Positions 8,906-11,243 of a stretch of DNA of 11,243 nt are shown one piece after another. The number at the start of each line of letters is the position of its first letter. The first letter of the stretch is position 1. The stretch is from contig JALLAP010002363.1 in assembly GCA_036939355.1 (NCBI GenBank), positions 1 through 11,243 on the forward strand, written 5' to 3'. A program made the position numbers and the translations under genes. Source of the stretch: Thalassiosira profunda (taxonomy: Eukaryota > Bacillariophyta > Thalassiosirophyceae > Thalassiosirales > Thalassiosiraceae). The notes beneath the pieces are model-generated. The model did no database searches. It saw only the letters and a program-made list of their open reading frames with translations, and was not told the origin of the DNA.

Positions 8906-9269
8906 TTAGGAGGCATTGCTTTCGGTGGATATGAATGTACACTTTGGGGGCGGCAAAGAGCATGCCGTTGCAACGTCGGCAGAACATCCTTGCCTCCATC
9001 ATCTACATGCATTGAGACAAATCTACATCTACGCATCAACATTCATTCATTGCAAAAGGGGGGTGATTCGCGTCACGGAATTGCAATAGGGGGTTTAGAA
9101 CTTGCCTCATTCATGTTGCAACAACGCGATGGAAATCGACAGTGGAAAAATCACAGAATAACGACAGAGACAAAACCAATCAACTGAGCGTGGACCACAG
9201 CCCTCATTTCTCAGCAAAGAGACACCGAAACAAACTACCAACTACAACCCGAGAAGAGCAAAGAGAAGC
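8906..9269 (+). promoter_or_regulatory. ARL2 3' region and MYB gene promoter/leader
   Basis: These 364 bp separate the ARL2 stop from the MYB start. A CCAAT box (CCAATCA, 9176-9182) lies about 90 bp before the MYB ATG. It touches a CAACTG hexamer (9181-9186) that fits the MYB consensus YAAC[TG]G. A ten-codon frame, ATG 9129 to TAA 9161, could be an upstream ORF if transcription starts before it. No clear poly(A) signal for ARL2 is seen. From 9140 to 9269 the strand is A-rich, as expected of a 5' leader. Confidence 0.5.
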
Positions 9270-11083
9270 ATGCCGATCCAAACAAGCGTCAGGCCGAAGA
9301 TCCAGCGAGAGGACTCTTCCTCGCAAGGACGTCCCGCTCCTCCGTGCGCTGATTGCGGGGCCACCGATGCAAAACATGTCACCGAAACTTACGTTGTGAC
9401 GAAAGGGAAGGGAGGCAAACCTTCCACGGTCGCTCGGAAGGAGCTCTGCGGAAGTTGTCTCATTGGCAACGATGTTGCGGTGCGCAGGGATGGCAAGGGC
9501 GGCATGAGCTTCGGCGAGGTGAAGGCGTATGACCCAAAGTTGCTCCGGCCCTTTCTCGTATCCTTCTTGAAGGACGGCGAGGAATGGGCCGAGGTCAGCC
9601 GCACCCCGTCCACTGACTACCTCGAGTCTCTTGGTATCAGTCAGCTTCGACTGCCCAAGCCTTCTTCCTCGCCCACGAAGATACTGGCCAACAAGAGCAT
9701 TGGATCCTTCTCTTCTTCGTCGTTCTCCGTGGCACCGCCCGCACTCGCTGGAACCTTCCCACTGTTCGAGGATTCGAAGCTGCCGTTCCTAGCCAAGGAA
9801 TCTCCTGCATGCACTGAAAAGACTCTCGAAGAGAGGTGCCTGGATGAGTCTCTGTCAAGCAGCATCTATTCCGACGACGATAAGAGCATTGAATTGCGTC
9901 CTAGGACGAGGAGCACCGCTCCTCGCGTAGCCCAGCCGAAGTCGTCCACGCCCAAGAGGAGGGGAAAACAGTCGGCGCCCAGGTCTCCAGTTATGTGGAA
10001 GCCCGCAGAAGACAAGAACTTGATTGAGGTGGTCGCCTCCTTCAAGGAGCAGGGCCTGCCTCTCAAGTGGCACGATGTGGCCCAGGACGTCCCTGGACGC
10101 AATGGGAAGCAGTGCAGGGAGCGTTACATGAATCACCTGTCTCCGTCGCTCAAGAAGAGCCCTTGGTCTCCTCAAGANGAAGCAGTGCAGGGAGCGTTAC
10201 ATGAATCACCTGTCTCCGTCGCTCAAGAAGAGCCCTTGGTCTCCTCAAGAGGGTAAGTCCAACATGTGTCCAATCCCTCGATCGAGCTCACCTTCTCTCA
10301 CACTGCGACAAAACAGACGCGACCGTGTTCTCGCTCTTCTTTCAGCTCGGGGCCAAGTGGTGCAAGGTTGCCAAATACCTGCCAGGGAGGACGGACAATG
10401 GAACGAAGAACCGCTTCCATCACATCAGGCGCCGGCTGAACAAGGACGTCGAGCGTAAGCTGGAACAGTACACAAGTTTGGTCGACGACGACGAGTCGAT
10501 TGCATCGGCCAACGACGATTCGGCGCCGGCCATCGAACAACGGACGCGGAAGATTCTGCCCATTCTTGCGAAAGAGTCCAAGCGTGGTGGCCTTCCTGTC
10601 CGTCACTCGAGCCCCAAGATGAAAGGCTACGTCTTCGGCCCCTTCAAGCAAGTCTCAGGAGAGGCGAAGAAATGTCAGAGGTGCGGTCTCTTTGTTCCTT
10701 CGGCACACACGGGCGAATCGATCTGCGTCCTGACCTCGTGGTGCGAGGCCTGCGCGAAGATCCCCCCGTATGTGTCGCACAACCTCACGTCTTCCGTGAA
10801 CTCGGCGCTTCCTCTCTTCCTCAGCTTCTTGATTTGCTTCATTCTGTTCTTGCTGAGGCCCGCTAGCTTCATCTCCTGCTCTTCCCTCCATTCGACCAAG
10901 TTGTCCGAAACCCACAACTCCAGCGTGAGCATTTTCTCACGCTCTTCGTCCGAGACGGCGACCCACGTCACCTCTCCCACGGCGTTCTTCGTCAAGACCT
11001 CTCTTTCTTCGTCATTGAGCTCCAGCTTTCGAAGCCTCCGCAGTGCGTACTTGCCCCACCAGAGTGTTGAGCTTCCCAAGTAA
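9270..11083 (+). CDS. Two-repeat (R2R3-type) MYB regulator with terminal cysteine clusters
   Basis: Exon 1 is 9270-10252 (holding the 73-nt artefact) and exon 2 starts at 10317. The Met at 9270 is the first in frame. Residues 26-63 carry C-x2-C and C-x2-C pairs 30 residues apart (CADC, CGSC), a zinc-finger-like arrangement. Residues ~110-235 are Ser/Pro-rich with a basic stretch. Two MYB repeats cover ~241-343: repeat 1 with W243, W267 and CRERYMNHL; repeat 2 with W299, GAKW (318) and LPGRTDNGTKNRF (325-337). The pattern GRNGKQCRER and GRTDNGTKN is that of DNA-binding MYBs. A second cluster, C423-x2-C426-x13-C440-x5-C446-x2-C449, follows. The 3' end is uncertain. The frame stays open to TGA-free 11083, but residues after about 455 are antisense to the DNAJC25-like gene and look like shadow. 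The real end or a further intron probably lies near 10768-10825. Targets are unknown. Confidence 0.88.
10106..10250. repeat. 72-bp direct duplication around a single N (assembly junction)
   Basis: Bases 10106-10177 and 10179-10250 are identical, with N at 10178. It falls in MYB repeat 1 and shifts the frame. With one copy the two repeats are linked as in other MYB proteins and the intron donor follows three bases later. Confidence 0.95.
10253..10316 (+). other. Intron 1 of the MYB gene (64 bp, phase 1)
   Basis: The donor is GTAAGT at 10253-10258 and the acceptor AAAACAG ends at 10316. Splicing joins SPWSPQE to DATVFSLFFQLGAKW, keeping the second MYB repeat in register with its W spacing. Confidence 0.95.
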
Positions 11084-11243
11084 TAAGGCCACTTCAGCAT
11101 CTTCACAACCAGCAAATCCTGCAGCGTGGGCTTCCGGAAGCCGGCTCCAAAGTCGTCGATTTCATTCACCAGCTCGATGCAAATGGGCCGCAACTCGTCC
11201 CATTCCTTCTCCTTCTTCTCCTTCCCCGACATTTTCTTGCTCC
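10675..11243 (-). CDS. DNAJC25: DNAJC25-like membrane J-protein, C-terminal part
   Basis: The frame is open through the right edge; a Met at 11232 sits inside a Lys-rich stretch that in DNAJC25 is internal, so the J domain and first membrane segment should lie outside the window. The visible part follows the end of human DNAJC25: GAGFRKPTLQDLLVVKML matches the GGYQKPQICDLL region, a hydrophobic stretch with WPYYLG and LWW suggests a membrane segment, then EER-x-LTKNAVG, LELWVSDNL and a basic tail to FTED. Human DNAJC25 ends at about this point. Here the frame continues for 37 residues to TGA 10677-10675, antisense to the MYB cysteine cluster. A GTGAGG at 10788-10783, directly after FTED, could be a splice donor instead. 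The known family is a poorly characterised ER/membrane J-protein. The match is from remembered sequence. Confidence 0.75.
   Translation of the reverse strand, partial: SKKMSGKEKKEKEWDELRPICIELVNEIDDFGAGFRKPTLQDLLVVKMLKWPYYLGSSTLWWGKYALRRLRKLELNDEEREVLTKNAVGEVTWVAVSDEEREKMLTLELWVSDNLVEWREEQEMKLAGLSKNRMKQIKKLRKRGSAEFTEDVRLCDTYGGIFAQASHHEVRTQIDSPVCAEGTKRPHL

Noticed and set aside
2078..10250. The four 72-bp duplications as target-site duplications, tandem repeats or mobile-element marks
   Set aside because: They share length but not sequence, always centre on an N, lie in conserved coding sequence and break the frame. No terminal inverted repeats or transposase are present.
1..11243. tRNA, rRNA, CRISPR array, transposon or biosynthetic gene cluster
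   Set aside because: I found no cloverleaf, spaced short repeats, transposase or reverse transcriptase. The seven genes are ordinary and functionally unrelated.

Overview
The window looks like nuclear DNA of a eukaryotic alga, most likely a photosynthetic stramenopile or another lineage with a red-derived secondary plastid. Four genes show this. Seven short GT-AG introns (64-81 bp) interrupt otherwise clean coding frames. The protein families are eukaryotic (REV1, ARL2, DNAJC25, R2R3-type MYB, YGR125W-type SulP). A plastid-type ABC-F protein starts with a signal peptide followed by an F-x-P motif, the 'ASAFAP-like' bipartite leader of such algae. TAA, TAG and TGA are all used as stops, so the genetic code is standard. 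The exact species cannot be told from the sequence.

Layout, left to right: the C-terminal end of REV1 (+, cut by the left edge); a SulP anion transporter with STAS and cyclic-nucleotide-binding domains (-, four exons); a short divergent promoter with telo-box-like motifs; a secreted or ER-type aldo/keto reductase fused to a VHL-beta-like domain (+, one exon); a plastid-targeted ABC-F ATPase (-, four exons); a 472-bp divergent promoter; the small GTPase ARL2 (+, one exon); a two-repeat MYB regulator with cysteine clusters at both ends (+, at least two exons); and a DNAJC25-like membrane J-protein (-, cut by the right edge). The genes are tightly packed. Three convergent pairs meet tail to tail, with 13 bp and 54 bp between stops in two cases and an apparent antisense coding overlap in the third. 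The genes serve separate housekeeping roles (translesion DNA synthesis, ion transport, redox, plastid translation, tubulin and trafficking, transcription, ER folding). I see no operon, gene cluster or mobile system linking them.

The sequence contains a systematic assembly artefact. Each of the four N bases (2150, 5086, 6105, 10178) sits between two identical 72-bp direct repeats, and each one breaks the frame of a real gene. Counting one copy and ignoring the N removes 73 nt and restores the SulP, AKR, ABC-F and MYB frames exactly. All protein lengths below assume this.

The most interesting biology is the AKR/VHL-beta fusion. Its reductase half has Ser where the catalytic Tyr belongs, and its VHL-like half appears to keep several residues that form the hydroxyproline pocket in human VHL.
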